64,000 nucleotides of DNA. It comes from Pelolinea submarina (GTDB lineage: Bacteria; Chloroflexota; Anaerolineae; Anaerolineales; Anaerolineaceae). The stretch covers positions 2,976,001 through 3,040,000 of the forward strand of contig NZ_AP018437.1 in the NCBI RefSeq assembly GCF_003966975.1, written 5' to 3'. Under the pieces are notes generated by a model, which ran no database searches, was not told the DNA's origin, and saw only the letters and a program-made list of their open reading frames with translations. A program made the position numbers and the translations under genes. Each line of letters opens with the position of its first letter. The stretch's first letter is position 1. Of the stretch, positions 16,417 through 25,207 are shown in pieces.

Positions 16417-18348
16417 TTAGATATCCAGGTTGCGCACCAGTTTGGCATGCGTAATGATGAAACGTTTGCGCGGCGGAACCAGGTCACCCATCAACATGTC
16501 AAAAGTGCGGTCCGCTTCGGCCGCATCATCGACGTTGACCAAAAGCAGGGTGCGATTGTCCGGGTTCATGGTGGTATCCCACAGCTGTTCCGGGTTCATT
16601 TCACCCAAACCCTTGTAGCGCTGGATTCCCACTTTATCCTCTTTGGCGCCCATATCCTTAATAATCGATTCCCGCTCCTCTTCCGAGTAAGCGTAGCGTT
16701 TATCCTTACGATAAGTAAGCAAATATAAGGGCGGCTGCGCGATGAAGAGATGACCATCATCGATCAGTTTGGGCATATAACGGAAGAAGAAGGTTAGCAG
16801 CAGGGTACGAATATGACTGCCGTCCACATCCGCATCGGTCATGATCACGATCTTGTGATAACGCAGTCCTTCGATATTGAAACCCTCACCAATGCCGGTA
16901 CCCAAAGCCGAGATCATGGATTTTACTTCTTTGTTGGAGAGGATCTTATCCAAACGCGCGCGTTCCGTATTGAGGATCTTGCCGCGCAAGGGCAGGATGG
17001 CCTGGAAATGGCGGTCGCGGCCTTGCTTGGCCGAGCCGCCTGCGGAATCACCCTCAACGATATACAATTCGGTGCGCTGCGCATCGCGTTCGGAGCAATC
17101 GGCCAGTTTGCCCGGGAGCGTCATACTCTCCAGGGCCGACTTGCGGATGACCAGGTCGCGCGCTTTGCGAGCCGCGTCGCGGGCACGTGCCGATGTAAGG
17201 CATTTTTTGATGATGGCCCTACCGGCCGCGGGGTTTTCTTCCAAAAATTCAGTGAAAGCTTCACCCACCACCTGCGTGGCAATGGTTTGCACTTCCGGAT
17301 TCATCAGCTTGACTTTGGTCTGACTTTCAAATTGCGGATCAGGGTGCTTGATGCTGATCAAGGCGGTCATACCTTCACGGGTGTCGTCTCCGGTGAAATT
17401 GGGGTCGTTATCCTTGATAAGACTGTTGCGCCGGGCATAATCGTTCAGAGAACGCGTAATTGCCGAGCGGAAACCAGTCATGTGGGTACCGCCGTCAATG
17501 GTGTTGATGGTATTGGCAAAGCTGTAAACAGACTCGGAATAAGCATCCGTATATTGGACAGCCGCTTCAATGGTGATGTTATCGACTTCCTTCTCCACAT
17601 AGAAAACGTCGTGCAGTACCTCGCGGTTGCGGTTTAGGTATTTTACGAATGAAGCAATACCGCCTTCAAAATAGAAGTGCATGCTGTGGATGGGGTCTTC
17701 ACGCTCGTCGATGAGGCTGATTTCCACCTGACGGGTAACAAAAGCCATTTCACGGAAACGCTGTGCCAGTGTTTCAAAGCGGAAATCAACATCCTCTTTG
17801 AATATTTCCTTGTCAAAACGGAAGGTGGTGCGGTTTCCGGTGATGCCTTCTTTGACTTTTCCAATTTCCTTGACGGCTTCCACCGGGCGGCCGCGGTCAT
17901 AACGCTGGAAATAAACGTTGCCATCACGGCGCACTTCCACTTCGCACCATTCCGACAACGCATTCACTGCCGAGACGCCCACACCGTGCAGACCGCCGGA
18001 GACCTTATAGCTGCCGCCGCCGAATTTGCCGCCGGCGTGCAGGATGGTCATGACAACTTCCAGGGCGGAAACGTGTTTTTGCGGATGGATATCCACGGGG
18101 ATACCACGGCCGTTATCATCCACGGTTACGGAGCTGTCCGGGTGGATGGTCACCGTGATACGGTTGCAGACACCAGCCAGGGCTTCGTCAATGGAATTAT
18201 CCACCACCTCATACACAAGGTGATGCAGCGCTTTCAGGTCGGTTCCACCGACATACATACCCGGACGGCGGCGAACCGCCTCCAAGCCTTCCAAAACCTG
18301 AATGTCTTTGGCGCCATATGAACTTACATGAGCAGCAGATTCCGGCAC
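16417..18348 (-). CDS. gyrB: DNA gyrase subunit B
   Basis: ATPase subunit of the type IIA topoisomerase that introduces negative supercoils, 643 aa. It has GHKL ATPase motifs ([11 protein letters not shown] near residue 46, DDNGRGIPV near 77, and [15 protein letters not shown] near 117), the transducer domain, and Toprim with [14 protein letters not shown] and [13 protein letters not shown]. The start is GTG at 18348, preceded by GGAGG. It is short, lacking the long Toprim insert of proteobacterial GyrB. It lies 34 bp after an upstream membrane-protein gene, possibly one operon. gyrA is 17 kb away in the same orientation. Confidence 0.95.
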   Translation of the reverse strand: MPESAAHVSSYGAKDIQVLEGLEAVRRRPGMYVGGTDLKALHHLVYEVVDNSIDEALAGVCNRITVTIHPDSSVTVDDNGRGIPVDIHPQKHVSALEVVMTILHAGGKFGGGSYKVSGGLHGVGVSAVNALSEWCEVEVRRDGNVYFQRYDRGRPVEAVKEIGKVKEGITGNRTTFRFDKEIFKEDVDFRFETLAQRFREMAFVTRQVEISLIDEREDPIHSMHFYFEGGIASFVKYLNRNREVLHDVFYVEKEVDNITIEAAVQYTDAYSESVYSFANTINTIDGGTHMTGFRSAITRSLNDYARRNSLIKDNDPNFTGDDTREGMTALISIKHPDPQFESQTKVKLMNPEVQTIATQVVGEAFTEFLEENPAAGRAIIKKCLTSARARDAARKARDLVIRKSALESMTLPGKLADCSERDAQRTELYIVEGDSAGGSAKQGRDRHFQAILPLRGKILNTERARLDKILSNKEVKSMISALGTGIGEGFNIEGLRYHKIVIMTDADVDGSHIRTLLLTFFFRYMPKLIDDGHLFIAQPPLYLLTYRKDKRYAYSEEERESIIKDMGAKEDKVGIQRYKGLGEMNPEQLWDTTMNPDNRTLLLVNVDDAAEADRTFDMLMGDLVPPRKRFIITHAKLVRNLDI

Positions 18349-18382
18349 TAATTCCTCCGAGATAATTTATTTTATTTTAATG

Positions 18383-19387
18383 CTAAGAAAGTATTTTTTG
18401 TTTACCGGTATTCACATCCGGGATAACAACCTGGAGCCATTTCATACCGTTATTATAGAAAACGAACGAAGCGGCAATCAGGCTGCTGGAGATAAAAGCG
18501 TGGCCAAATATCCCAACCATCAGCATCCAACTATCGGGATCCGGGGTGGACCAGAGAAAATCAAGGCCATACCCCAGCATGATGAGTACGGTGAAGAATA
18601 AACCTACAATCGATATCAATGGCCGTACCAACTTGATGGAATTGGCAATTGCCGTTGTCGCTTTAAATTGGTCGGCAAAAATTCCATGCGGTGAAAAAGC
18701 CATCGGCATCAGGACCCAAACAAGCATCAAGCCGAAAATCACAAGCGGCAGAGAGCCCAAAGAGGGCAGGAACATTACCAGCGATGATATCAAACAGATC
18801 GCCGGAATGGATAAGATGAGCAGCGCGCCGAAAAGGATTATAGACAACACGAAGCATTGCACAATTTGACCGGGGAACTGTTTGATTTTTGACTTTATAT
18901 CAGCCGTACTGGTCACGCTTGCGATTAAGGCAAAATATAGACTACCGATAACCAATCCAATTAGCGAGAACGCCACCATCATCCAGAACGCAGAAGCAGA
19001 AGACTTCATTTCGATAATACGCAGCGATCCCAGCGGATTGAGCTGCACCCCTTTGTAACTCAACAAGCTCGGTATGCCAATCGGATAGGTGCGCAGATTA
19101 TAGAGCAGGTTGAACTGTTCCAGAATCAAGGTCCACATTTCCTTTGCAGTTTGCAGGAAAGCCTGGCTGTCCTGACCATAAGCAGGCGCGGACAGGTCGC
19201 TGGCATTCAACACAGACGGCAGAAGGAGATTCTTGATACGCACAAACGGCCCAAACCAAAGGATCAAATCCAGAAGAATTGGGAGGATAATAACGTATAT
19301 ATGATTAGCTACCGCATTAAAACCCTCAACTAAAGAGGGAATCAATCTTGGTGGCAGTACCTTGGGTTCATTTCTAATGTCGAACAT
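18383..19387 (-). CDS. Multi-pass membrane protein, unknown function
   Basis: A 334-aa hydrophobic protein with about six predicted membrane segments: roughly 26-48, 132-158, 175-212 (long or two), 212-235, 260-285 and 290-315. There are no catalytic motifs that I recognise. Its layout of repeated long helices with a FADQFKATTAIANSIKLV amphipathic stretch recalls the membrane domain of glycerophosphodiesterase-like or DUF975-type proteins, but I cannot assign it. It lies directly upstream of gyrB in the same direction. Confidence 0.7.
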   Translation of the reverse strand: MFDIRNEPKVLPPRLIPSLVEGFNAVANHIYVIILPILLDLILWFGPFVRIKNLLLPSVLNASDLSAPAYGQDSQAFLQTAKEMWTLILEQFNLLYNLRTYPIGIPSLLSYKGVQLNPLGSLRIIEMKSSASAFWMMVAFSLIGLVIGSLYFALIASVTSTADIKSKIKQFPGQIVQCFVLSIILFGALLILSIPAICLISSLVMFLPSLGSLPLVIFGLMLVWVLMPMAFSPHGIFADQFKATTAIANSIKLVRPLISIVGLFFTVLIMLGYGLDFLWSTPDPDSWMLMVGIFGHAFISSSLIAASFVFYNNGMKWLQVVIPDVNTGKQKILS

Positions 19388-19457
19388 ACAATCTATAATT
19401 TTACCATACCGGGATAAAACCGATGATGAAAGCGCGCGGTTAAGGTAAAATCATGTT

Positions 19458-20270
19458 GTGGAAAATCAATTTCAACTCCCACAAAGTAAAAAACTTAGTA
19501 TTGTCTCAGCCAGTATCCTGATATGTTATTCCCTGCTGCCTTTTATTCAAGTGAGCGCGCGGGAAGTGCCCCTTACTTTGGCCGGCATTGCCATCCCGCT
19601 GCGCATCAATTTCTATAATTTGATCGCTTTGATCGCGGCAGCTTTGGCCGCGGCCGGGATGGATTGGATGCTGCGCGACCACCCTAGGATTGAAACGCAC
19701 GCCACCTTTCCCCACCTGTTTTTGCCGGCCATGACAGCCGGCGCGCTCGGCACCCCGCTGGGACTGCTCGAAACCGGGCTGGAATGGTGGATCATCCTGG
19801 CATTTGGCAGCTTATTGATCATCCTGATTATGCTGGCGGAATACATCTCGCTGGATAAGAACGATGCACGCTACCCGCTTTCGCTGATGGTGCTTTCCGC
19901 AGTCAGTTATGGCGTTTTTTTTCTGCTCAGTATTGTTCTGCGCGCTGCCAATTCCCGGCTATACTTATTGCTATTGGTACTACCGCTGTTCTTTGCGTTC
20001 CTATGCCTGCGTATTTTACACTTCAGGTTGGGCGGCAGATGGCGTTTTGAATGGACTACTGTCATTACATTAATCATTGCACAATTTGTGCTTGCACTTT
20101 ATTACTGGCCTCTATCGCCCATCCGCTACGCATTAGGGCTGCTGGGGCCGGCTTATGCTTTAATTGGTATTTCAGCTTCATTGGAAGAGGAGCCTGACCT
20201 GCGAAAAGTTTTTTTTGAACCTTTTCTCATGCTAAGCCTTTTCTGGATTTTGGGAATTATTATTAAATAG
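19458..20270 (+). CDS. Multi-pass membrane protein, DUF5656-like
   Basis: A 270-aa protein with seven to eight hydrophobic helices and almost no hydrophilic domain, starting at GTG 19458 (an ATG five bases earlier is out of frame). The pattern of alternating helices and a final EEEPDLRKVFFEPFLMLSLFW fits the DUF5656 family common in Chloroflexota; this identification rests on memory of the family pattern. Function is unknown. It is followed 37 bp later by plsY. Confidence 0.65.
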   Translation: MENQFQLPQSKKLSIVSASILICYSLLPFIQVSAREVPLTLAGIAIPLRINFYNLIALIAAALAAAGMDWMLRDHPRIETHATFPHLFLPAMTAGALGTPLGLLETGLEWWIILAFGSLLIILIMLAEYISLDKNDARYPLSLMVLSAVSYGVFFLLSIVLRAANSRLYLLLLVLPLFFAFLCLRILHFRLGGRWRFEWTTVITLIIAQFVLALYYWPLSPIRYALGLLGPAYALIGISASLEEEPDLRKVFFEPFLMLSLFWILGIIIK

Positions 20271-20307
20271 AAGTGCATCTTATTGGAAGACAAAGGGTTA
20301 AACGAAC

Positions 20308-20982
20308 ATGATGATAGCATTACTTTCTTTACCAATAGCCTACCTGATCGGCTCAATACCATCCGGCTGGTTGGTGGTCAAACTTTTCACCGGCCAGGAC
20401 GTACGGTCGATTGAAAGCGGCCGCACCGGCGGGACCAACGCCATGCGCGCCGGTGGCCCGTTCGCGGGTTTGCTCACCGCTTTATTAGACGCGGCAAAAG
20501 GAGCGGCAGCCGTCTGGGTCAGCCAATCCCTTTCCGCAGGAATCGCCTGGACTACCGCCATGAGCGGTGTACTGGCAATTATCGGTCATAATTATTCCGC
20601 TTTTCTGGTCGAAAAAGATGAGAACGGCAAACTGCATTTCCGCGGGGGCGCCGGTGGAGCTACCACCCTGGGCGCAGCCATCGGACTGTGGTTGAACAGC
20701 TGGATGATCATCCTGCCTTTTGCAGCCATCTTTTATGTAATTGTGGGATATGCCTCGCTGACCACCATCAGCATCGCTTTCTCCGCCATGGGAGTGTTTA
20801 CCATCCGGGCCATGCAGGGGATGAACCCCTGGGCTTACGCATTTTTCGGAATAGCCGCACTTGCCCTGGTGATATACGCTTTGCGGCCAAACCTCAAACG
20901 GCTTAAAGAAGGAAGCGAGCGGCAGGTAAAACTACTTGCCCGCATCTTTACCAAAAAATATCACATTAGAAACAAAGAATAG
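20308..20982 (+). CDS. plsY: Glycerol-3-phosphate acyltransferase PlsY-like
   Basis: A membrane enzyme that transfers an acyl group from acyl-phosphate to glycerol 3-phosphate, the first step of phospholipid synthesis. It is 224 aa, the usual size. PlsY motifs are present but diverged: SIPSGWLVVK (about 17-26), then ESGRTGGTNAMRAGG in place of GSGNxGxTNxxR (about 36-50), then GHNYSAFL in place of GHxxPxF, then RGGAGGATT in place of GGKGVAT. Loss of the Lys in the third motif is notable. About six membrane segments. It may be a paralogue rather than the main enzyme. Confidence 0.78.
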   Translation: MMIALLSLPIAYLIGSIPSGWLVVKLFTGQDVRSIESGRTGGTNAMRAGGPFAGLLTALLDAAKGAAAVWVSQSLSAGIAWTTAMSGVLAIIGHNYSAFLVEKDENGKLHFRGGAGGATTLGAAIGLWLNSWMIILPFAAIFYVIVGYASLTTISIAFSAMGVFTIRAMQGMNPWAYAFFGIAALALVIYALRPNLKRLKEGSERQVKLLARIFTKKYHIRNKE

Positions 20983-20991
20983 AAGCGGGTT

Positions 20992-21828
20992 TTATTCGGA
21001 AGCTTCAACTTCCTGCTTGTAAAGAACAGCCAGGTTGCGCTGGTGCAGCCCTTCTACCAGGCCGCCCAATAACACACGGCTCTTGCCGCATTCTTCCACC
21101 GTTGCTTCTTCGAGCACTTCCTGGGGATCTTTCCGTTTGGCCGCGGTGCGGGCCACTTTGCGGATGGCCGCCAGGTAATTGATGTTGTTTTTTACTGCCT
21201 GTTCAATTTCGCCCCGCAAAATCACGTCGCCGTGGCCTTGAACGATATTTTCCAAACTCATTTTCCCGATATTCTTGATGGTTTCGGTTAATTGATCCAG
21301 GTCACCCTCTACAATAGTAGGCAGGGGCAGGAAAGCATCCCCGGCAAACAATACCCGATCCTCACGCACTAGCACGGAAATGCCGTCGGCACTGCTGCCG
21401 GGAGTGGGGAAGATCTTGATATGGCGTTTGCCTATCTGGAGAGAAATCGTACCCGAATCAAACGTTAAATCAGGCAATTGAATTCTTACATTATCAAAAG
21501 CGGAATTCTGTTCCTGTACATTTTTTAAAGCGGTTGGGTTCCGCTCCGCCATTAATTTCCGGCAAAGGGAATGCCCGATGACAATCGCGCCGGGGAAGAA
21601 ACAGTTTCCGAAGGTGTGATCGGCATGGTAAATCGTATTGACAATATAACGGACCTGGACACCCAAAGTGTCCTCCAGATATGTCCGCATTTCCAGTGTT
21701 TCTTCCGGCATCGCCAGAGTATCCACTAAAACAGCCCAATTTGAGCCTACAATCGCACCGGCCGTAACCTGTGCGTATATTTCGCTCTGAAACCAATATA
21801 CGTTATCCGCAATACGTTCTCTTATCAT
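20992..21828 (-). CDS. Metallo-beta-lactamase fold hydrolase
   Basis: A 278-aa cytosolic MBL-fold protein. The metal motif is YHADHTFGN (near residue 68), so the first His of the HxHxDH pattern is replaced by Tyr. Further ligands appear in FPTPGSSADG (usually GHTPGH, lacking the terminal His), FAGDAFLP (second Asp) and VQGHGD (last His). It resembles family members annotated as cyclases or SoxH-like hydrolases. The altered ligands mean one or both metal sites may be weak. It is convergent with plsY, only 9 bp away. Confidence 0.8.
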   Translation of the reverse strand: MIRERIADNVYWFQSEIYAQVTAGAIVGSNWAVLVDTLAMPEETLEMRTYLEDTLGVQVRYIVNTIYHADHTFGNCFFPGAIVIGHSLCRKLMAERNPTALKNVQEQNSAFDNVRIQLPDLTFDSGTISLQIGKRHIKIFPTPGSSADGISVLVREDRVLFAGDAFLPLPTIVEGDLDQLTETIKNIGKMSLENIVQGHGDVILRGEIEQAVKNNINYLAAIRKVARTAAKRKDPQEVLEEATVEECGKSRVLLGGLVEGLHQRNLAVLYKQEVEASE

Positions 21829-22018
21829 TTACACTTCCATTTGAATGGGGAATTACAAGCGTTAAAAATAGCACAAATGAAGTCAAAAGTCAAAAAATTG
21901 GTATTTTTCTTCAAGAAAACTCTTTTTCTGTATGAAAATTATATAAAAATAGGCAGTACCAAGTCAATTCGGATATTTATCATATAATTAATTTAAATTA
22001 AATAAAGAAAGGTAAAAA
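21829..22018. other. AT-rich divergent intergenic region
   Basis: A 190-bp strongly AT-rich leader. TATAAT at 21983-21988 and a purine-rich AAAGAAAGG before the ATG at 22019 probably serve the small membrane protein. No convincing -35 was seen. Confidence 0.4.
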
Positions 22019-22264
22019 ATGAATTTTTTATATTTTTTATTAGTCGGTTTGGTGGCTGGGTTTCTGGCAGATAAAGTTGTCAAGAATTCCTTCAGCATGG
22101 TCGGCGACCTGGTTGTCGGCGTAATTGGTTCTTTCCTGGGCAGTTGGCTTTTCGGTTTGCTGAACCTGAGCGTCAGCGGCCTGTTCGGCCAGATTTTCGC
22201 TGCTTTTGTGGGCGCCGTTGTCCTGCTGTTGATCATCAATTGGATTACCGGCAGAAGGAAATAA
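22019..22264 (+). CDS. GlsB/YeaQ/YmgE family small stress membrane protein
   Basis: An 81-aa protein with three hydrophobic helices. The Gly-rich pattern LLVGLVAGFLADKV (8-21), then GDLVVGVIGSFLGSWLF (29-45), is diagnostic of the transglycosylase-associated/YeaQ family. These are inner-membrane proteins induced by stress; molecular function is unknown. It is monocistronic between a strong leader and its own terminator. Confidence 0.9.
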   Translation: MNFLYFLLVGLVAGFLADKVVKNSFSMVGDLVVGVIGSFLGSWLFGLLNLSVSGLFGQIFAAFVGAVVLLLIINWITGRRK

Positions 22265-22290
22265 ACAGGATTTGGTTTTTTTAAAAAAAG

Positions 22291-22329
22291 CACCGCTCAC
22301 TGATTTACTCGCAGTGAGCGGTGTTGTTA
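22291..22329. terminator. Terminator of small membrane protein
   Basis: CACCGCTCACTG (22291-22302) pairs perfectly with CAGTGAGCGGTG (22312-22323). The A-run before it and T-rich sequence after it allow both directions, also serving the convergent nucleoside hydrolase gene. Confidence 0.88.
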
Positions 22330-22356
22330 TTTAACTAATTAAGGGGTCAAAGCTTT

Positions 22357-23289
22357 TCAAGCTGTCAGGCGTTCCTTTAATAAGGCCAATACACCCTCTG
22401 AATTTACGTCCAGGCAAACTTTGACCGGTGTGCGCTCTTCCCACTGATGCGCCCAATCCGCCACGGTCTGCCCCACGCAGCGCCCTTCCGTCTCCACAAA
22501 GACAGGCACATCCTTGGTCGTAAATAAATCGGGGTTGATAACATATGAAATAGCCGAGGGATCGTGAGTATAAATGGCGCCGTTGAGGCCATATAAATTG
22601 TTAAAGAAATTCTGGTAACAGGGCAAGACCTTCGAGATCAATTCCACGGCCGGGTTGCCGGCTTTGAACAGCATTTGCTGGAACTCCGGCGTAATGATAG
22701 TCTTGTGGGTAACATCCAGTCCGACCAATACCAGCGGCCAACCGGCAGCCATGACGATATCGGCCGCGTGCGGGTCGTGGTAGATGTTGGCCTCGGCCAC
22801 GGGGGTCATGTTACCGGGATTGGCCACCGCCCCGCCCATGATCACCACTTCTTTGATCAATGCTGCGATGCCTGGATCTATGCGCAAAGCCAGGGCTATA
22901 TTGGTCAGCGGGCCGACCGGCACCAGCGTCACCTCGCCCGGATAAGCATGCGCCATTTCCACGATAAATTCCGCCGCGCTTTTATCGACAACCTTCCCTT
23001 TGGGCGCGGGCGGCTGGGTGTTGCCCATGCCGTCCTCGCCATGCACCCAGGTGCCCAATTTTTCCAGCGGGAAAACCAGAGGCACATCGCTGCCGCGCGC
23101 GACCGGGATGTCGCCATGCCCTTCCAATTCCACCAGGCGCAGCGCGTTTTGCGCGGCAATTTCACCGGGCACGTTACCAAACACGCTGGTCAGGCCAATG
23201 ACTTCTACCTCAGGCGAGCGCAGCGCCGTGAGGATGGCGATGGTATCGTCCACGCCGGGGTCGGTATCGATAATGATCTTCTTTGCCAT
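22357..23289 (-). CDS. Inosine/uridine-preferring nucleoside hydrolase
   Basis: Cleaves ribonucleosides to base and ribose (nucleoside salvage), 310 aa. The calcium-binding signature DTDPGVDDTIAI sits at residues 8-19. Other family elements are VPVARGSDVPL (about 61), PVGPLTNIALALR (about 125), IMGGAVANPGNMTPVAEANI (about 149, ribose-binding Asn and Glu), and THDPSAISYVI (about 239; His and second metal Asp). Substrate preference (pyrimidine or purine) cannot be decided. Transcribed alone. Confidence 0.93.
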   Translation of the reverse strand: MAKKIIIDTDPGVDDTIAILTALRSPEVEVIGLTSVFGNVPGEIAAQNALRLVELEGHGDIPVARGSDVPLVFPLEKLGTWVHGEDGMGNTQPPAPKGKVVDKSAAEFIVEMAHAYPGEVTLVPVGPLTNIALALRIDPGIAALIKEVVIMGGAVANPGNMTPVAEANIYHDPHAADIVMAAGWPLVLVGLDVTHKTIITPEFQQMLFKAGNPAVELISKVLPCYQNFFNNLYGLNGAIYTHDPSAISYVINPDLFTTKDVPVFVETEGRCVGQTVADWAHQWEERTPVKVCLDVNSEGVLALLKERLTA

Positions 23290-23363
23290 GTATTACTCCT
23301 AATAATCTTAATTCGTCAGTTATAGTTGAATAGCTTAGTCTTTATAAATATATAATTTACCTT

Positions 23364-24215
23364 ATGAAGAATTATTACGCAATTATGGGGTTATCCAATT
23401 TTGCATCAAAAGAAGAGATTATTTCAAAATATAAATTCTTAGTACATGCATACCATCCAGATAAATTCCCCAATGCGAATTTCAAGAAATTAGCCCAAGA
23501 AGAATTTATCCGGATTGAAGAAGCTTATCAAATTCTTGGTAATCAAGCAAAAAAAGATATCTACGATATCAATTTACGATTAGAACTCCAAGCAAAAGTA
23601 AGAAATCAACAAGCTGCTCGACAAGCAGAAAACCCAGAAAAACAACACACAACGACAAGTGATCATACTCACACGAATGTTTACTCAAAGAATAAAAATA
23701 AAACTCAAAGTGATAAAAATCCCGTTTCAATGAAAAAGATGATATTTGCTTTCGTGTTGATATTTTCTTTTATCTATTATTTTGGTAATTTAATCGATAA
23801 GGAAGCTAATAAAAATTCCCAAGTTGTCGCCACTACATACCCCACGCCAACAATACATCGAACATCAACCATCTCGACTTATCAAGACAGAAACAAAGCC
23901 CTCATGACAGCAAAGAGCTTCTCAAGTTATCTACAGGCAGGAAATGTGAAAAGTAAAATCTATTTAGATACTGATAGTGAATATTACCTTGATCTCGTTG
24001 ACATGGTCGATTCAACCATACACGATGTAAAAAAATGGGGGGACTACCTTCGAATCTATGATCTAGAAATTTCAGAATATTATTTTTCTAGCGCCATCGT
24101 GTCGGGGTACTTGGAAAATCGTGGTCCAGTCTGGTTAAAATATTATTACAAAGTATTCCTTGTAAAATCTGATAATACTTGGAAAGTATATTCAATTTCA
24201 ATTGTAAAAACTTAG
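23364..24215 (+). CDS. Membrane-anchored J-domain protein, AT-rich
   Basis: A 283-aa protein. Residues 1-70 are a DnaJ domain (NYYAIMGLSNFASKEEIISK with HPDK near 33-36). A polar linker with TTTSDHTHTN follows, then one membrane helix (about 127-146, IFAFVLIFSFIYYFG). The C-terminal domain of about 110 residues ends WLKYYYKVFLVKSDNTWKVY, recalling the IMS/ARC6-like or NTF2-like fold; this is tentative. The base composition is far more AT-rich than its neighbours, and Lys/Asn/Ser are abundant, suggesting recent acquisition. The HPD tripeptide means it should stimulate DnaK. Confidence 0.8.
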   Translation: MKNYYAIMGLSNFASKEEIISKYKFLVHAYHPDKFPNANFKKLAQEEFIRIEEAYQILGNQAKKDIYDINLRLELQAKVRNQQAARQAENPEKQHTTTSDHTHTNVYSKNKNKTQSDKNPVSMKKMIFAFVLIFSFIYYFGNLIDKEANKNSQVVATTYPTPTIHRTSTISTYQDRNKALMTAKSFSSYLQAGNVKSKIYLDTDSEYYLDLVDMVDSTIHDVKKWGDYLRIYDLEISEYYFSSAIVSGYLENRGPVWLKYYYKVFLVKSDNTWKVYSISIVKT

Positions 24216-24240
24216 AGATCTCTTTTCCAATTTCTAGATT

Positions 24241-24846
24241 TTATAAATCCTGCCGGCCAGCCAGCGCCCGCAGCAAGGTGTTTTGATCGGCGTATTCCAG
24301 GTCGCCGCCCACCGGCAGACCGCGCGCCAGGCGCGTGAGATGCACCGGGTAAGCTTCCAAACGCTGGCGCAGGTAAAGCGCGGTGGCGTCGCCTTCCATA
24401 CTGGGATTTGTGGCTACGATGATCTCTTTAATATCGCCGGCTTTAACCCGCTCCTCCAGCTCGGCTATGCGCAGATTGTCCGGGCCGATACCCTCGATGG
24501 GCGAAAGCGCGCCGTGCAGCACGTGATAGCGGCCCAAAAATCCGGCGGTGCGTTCCATAGCCAATACATCCATGGGTTCTTCCACTACGCAAATTTGGTG
24601 CGGATCGCGTTCCCGGCTGGCGCAAATATCGCAGATATCATGCCCGGCCACCGTGATGTTGAAACAAATCTGGCACAATCCGGTAGCCGTCTTGATATCC
24701 TTCAAGGCAGCCGAAAGGTCGGCCGATACCTCCACCGGCGCGCGCAGCATATAAAAAGCCAAGCGCGAGGCGGTTTTGGGGCCGATACCCGGCAGACGTT
24801 CAAAGGCCAGGATCAATTTTTCCAGCGGTTCAGGCAGAATAGCCAT
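24241..24846 (-). CDS. recR: Recombination protein RecR
   Basis: Gap-repair mediator acting with RecF/RecO to load RecA, 201 aa (standard length). It has an N-terminal helix-hairpin-helix (LPGIGPKTASRLAFYML, about 18-34), a C4 zinc finger (CQICFNITVAGHDICDIC, about 57-74) and a Toprim domain starting at CVVEEPMDV with the PSMEGDATALYL motif (about 148-159). It is the last gene of the conserved dnaX-ebfC-recR operon, 12 bp after ebfC. Confidence 0.97.
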   Translation of the reverse strand: MAILPEPLEKLILAFERLPGIGPKTASRLAFYMLRAPVEVSADLSAALKDIKTATGLCQICFNITVAGHDICDICASRERDPHQICVVEEPMDVLAMERTAGFLGRYHVLHGALSPIEGIGPDNLRIAELEERVKAGDIKEIIVATNPSMEGDATALYLRQRLEAYPVHLTRLARGLPVGGDLEYADQNTLLRALAGRQDL

Positions 24847-24858
24847 ACAGGCAAAACC

Positions 24859-25179
24859 TTATTTAAGTCCGCCCAGGCCGCCGCTGAGCGGGCCCAGCTT
24901 TTTGGCCATCAACTTGCGCGATTTATCCAGCGCGTCGTTGACCGCCATCAATACCAGCGTCTGTAAATTCTCGGTTTTCATGTCGCGGATCTTTTCGCTG
25001 TTCAGGGTGATACTTTCGCATTTTTGTGCGCCGGTCATGACTACTTCCACAGTCCCGCCGCCGGCCGTGCCGACTACGGTTTCCTTTTCCAGTTCTTTTT
25101 GGGCTTTCTTGAGCTGGTCCTGCATTTGCTTGAGCTGCTTCATCATGCCGCCGTCCCCGCCCATCATATTTTTCATCAT
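24859..25179 (-). CDS. ebfC: YbaB/EbfC nucleoid-associated protein
   Basis: A 106-aa dimeric DNA-binding protein of the YbaB/EbfC family. It has an N-terminal Met/Gly/Lys stretch, then the helical MKQLKQMQDQLKKAQKELEK, the conserved VVGTAGGGTVEVVMTGAQ (about 33-50) and the C-terminal LVLMAVNDALDKSRKL helix. It lies between dnaX and recR, its classic place. Confidence 0.95.
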   Translation of the reverse strand: MMKNMMGGDGGMMKQLKQMQDQLKKAQKELEKETVVGTAGGGTVEVVMTGAQKCESITLNSEKIRDMKTENLQTLVLMAVNDALDKSRKLMAKKLGPLSGGLGGLK

Positions 25180-25207
25180 AAGTTACCTCTCAATTAATAA
25201 GATTGAA

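Noticed and set aside
16813-17637. A 274-codon plus-strand frame inside gyrB
   Set aside because: Antisense shadow of gyrB, explained by high-GC third positions.
16365-18382. Replication origin near gyrB
   Set aside because: No dnaA, dnaN or recF genes and no cluster of TTATCCACA-type DnaA boxes was seen.
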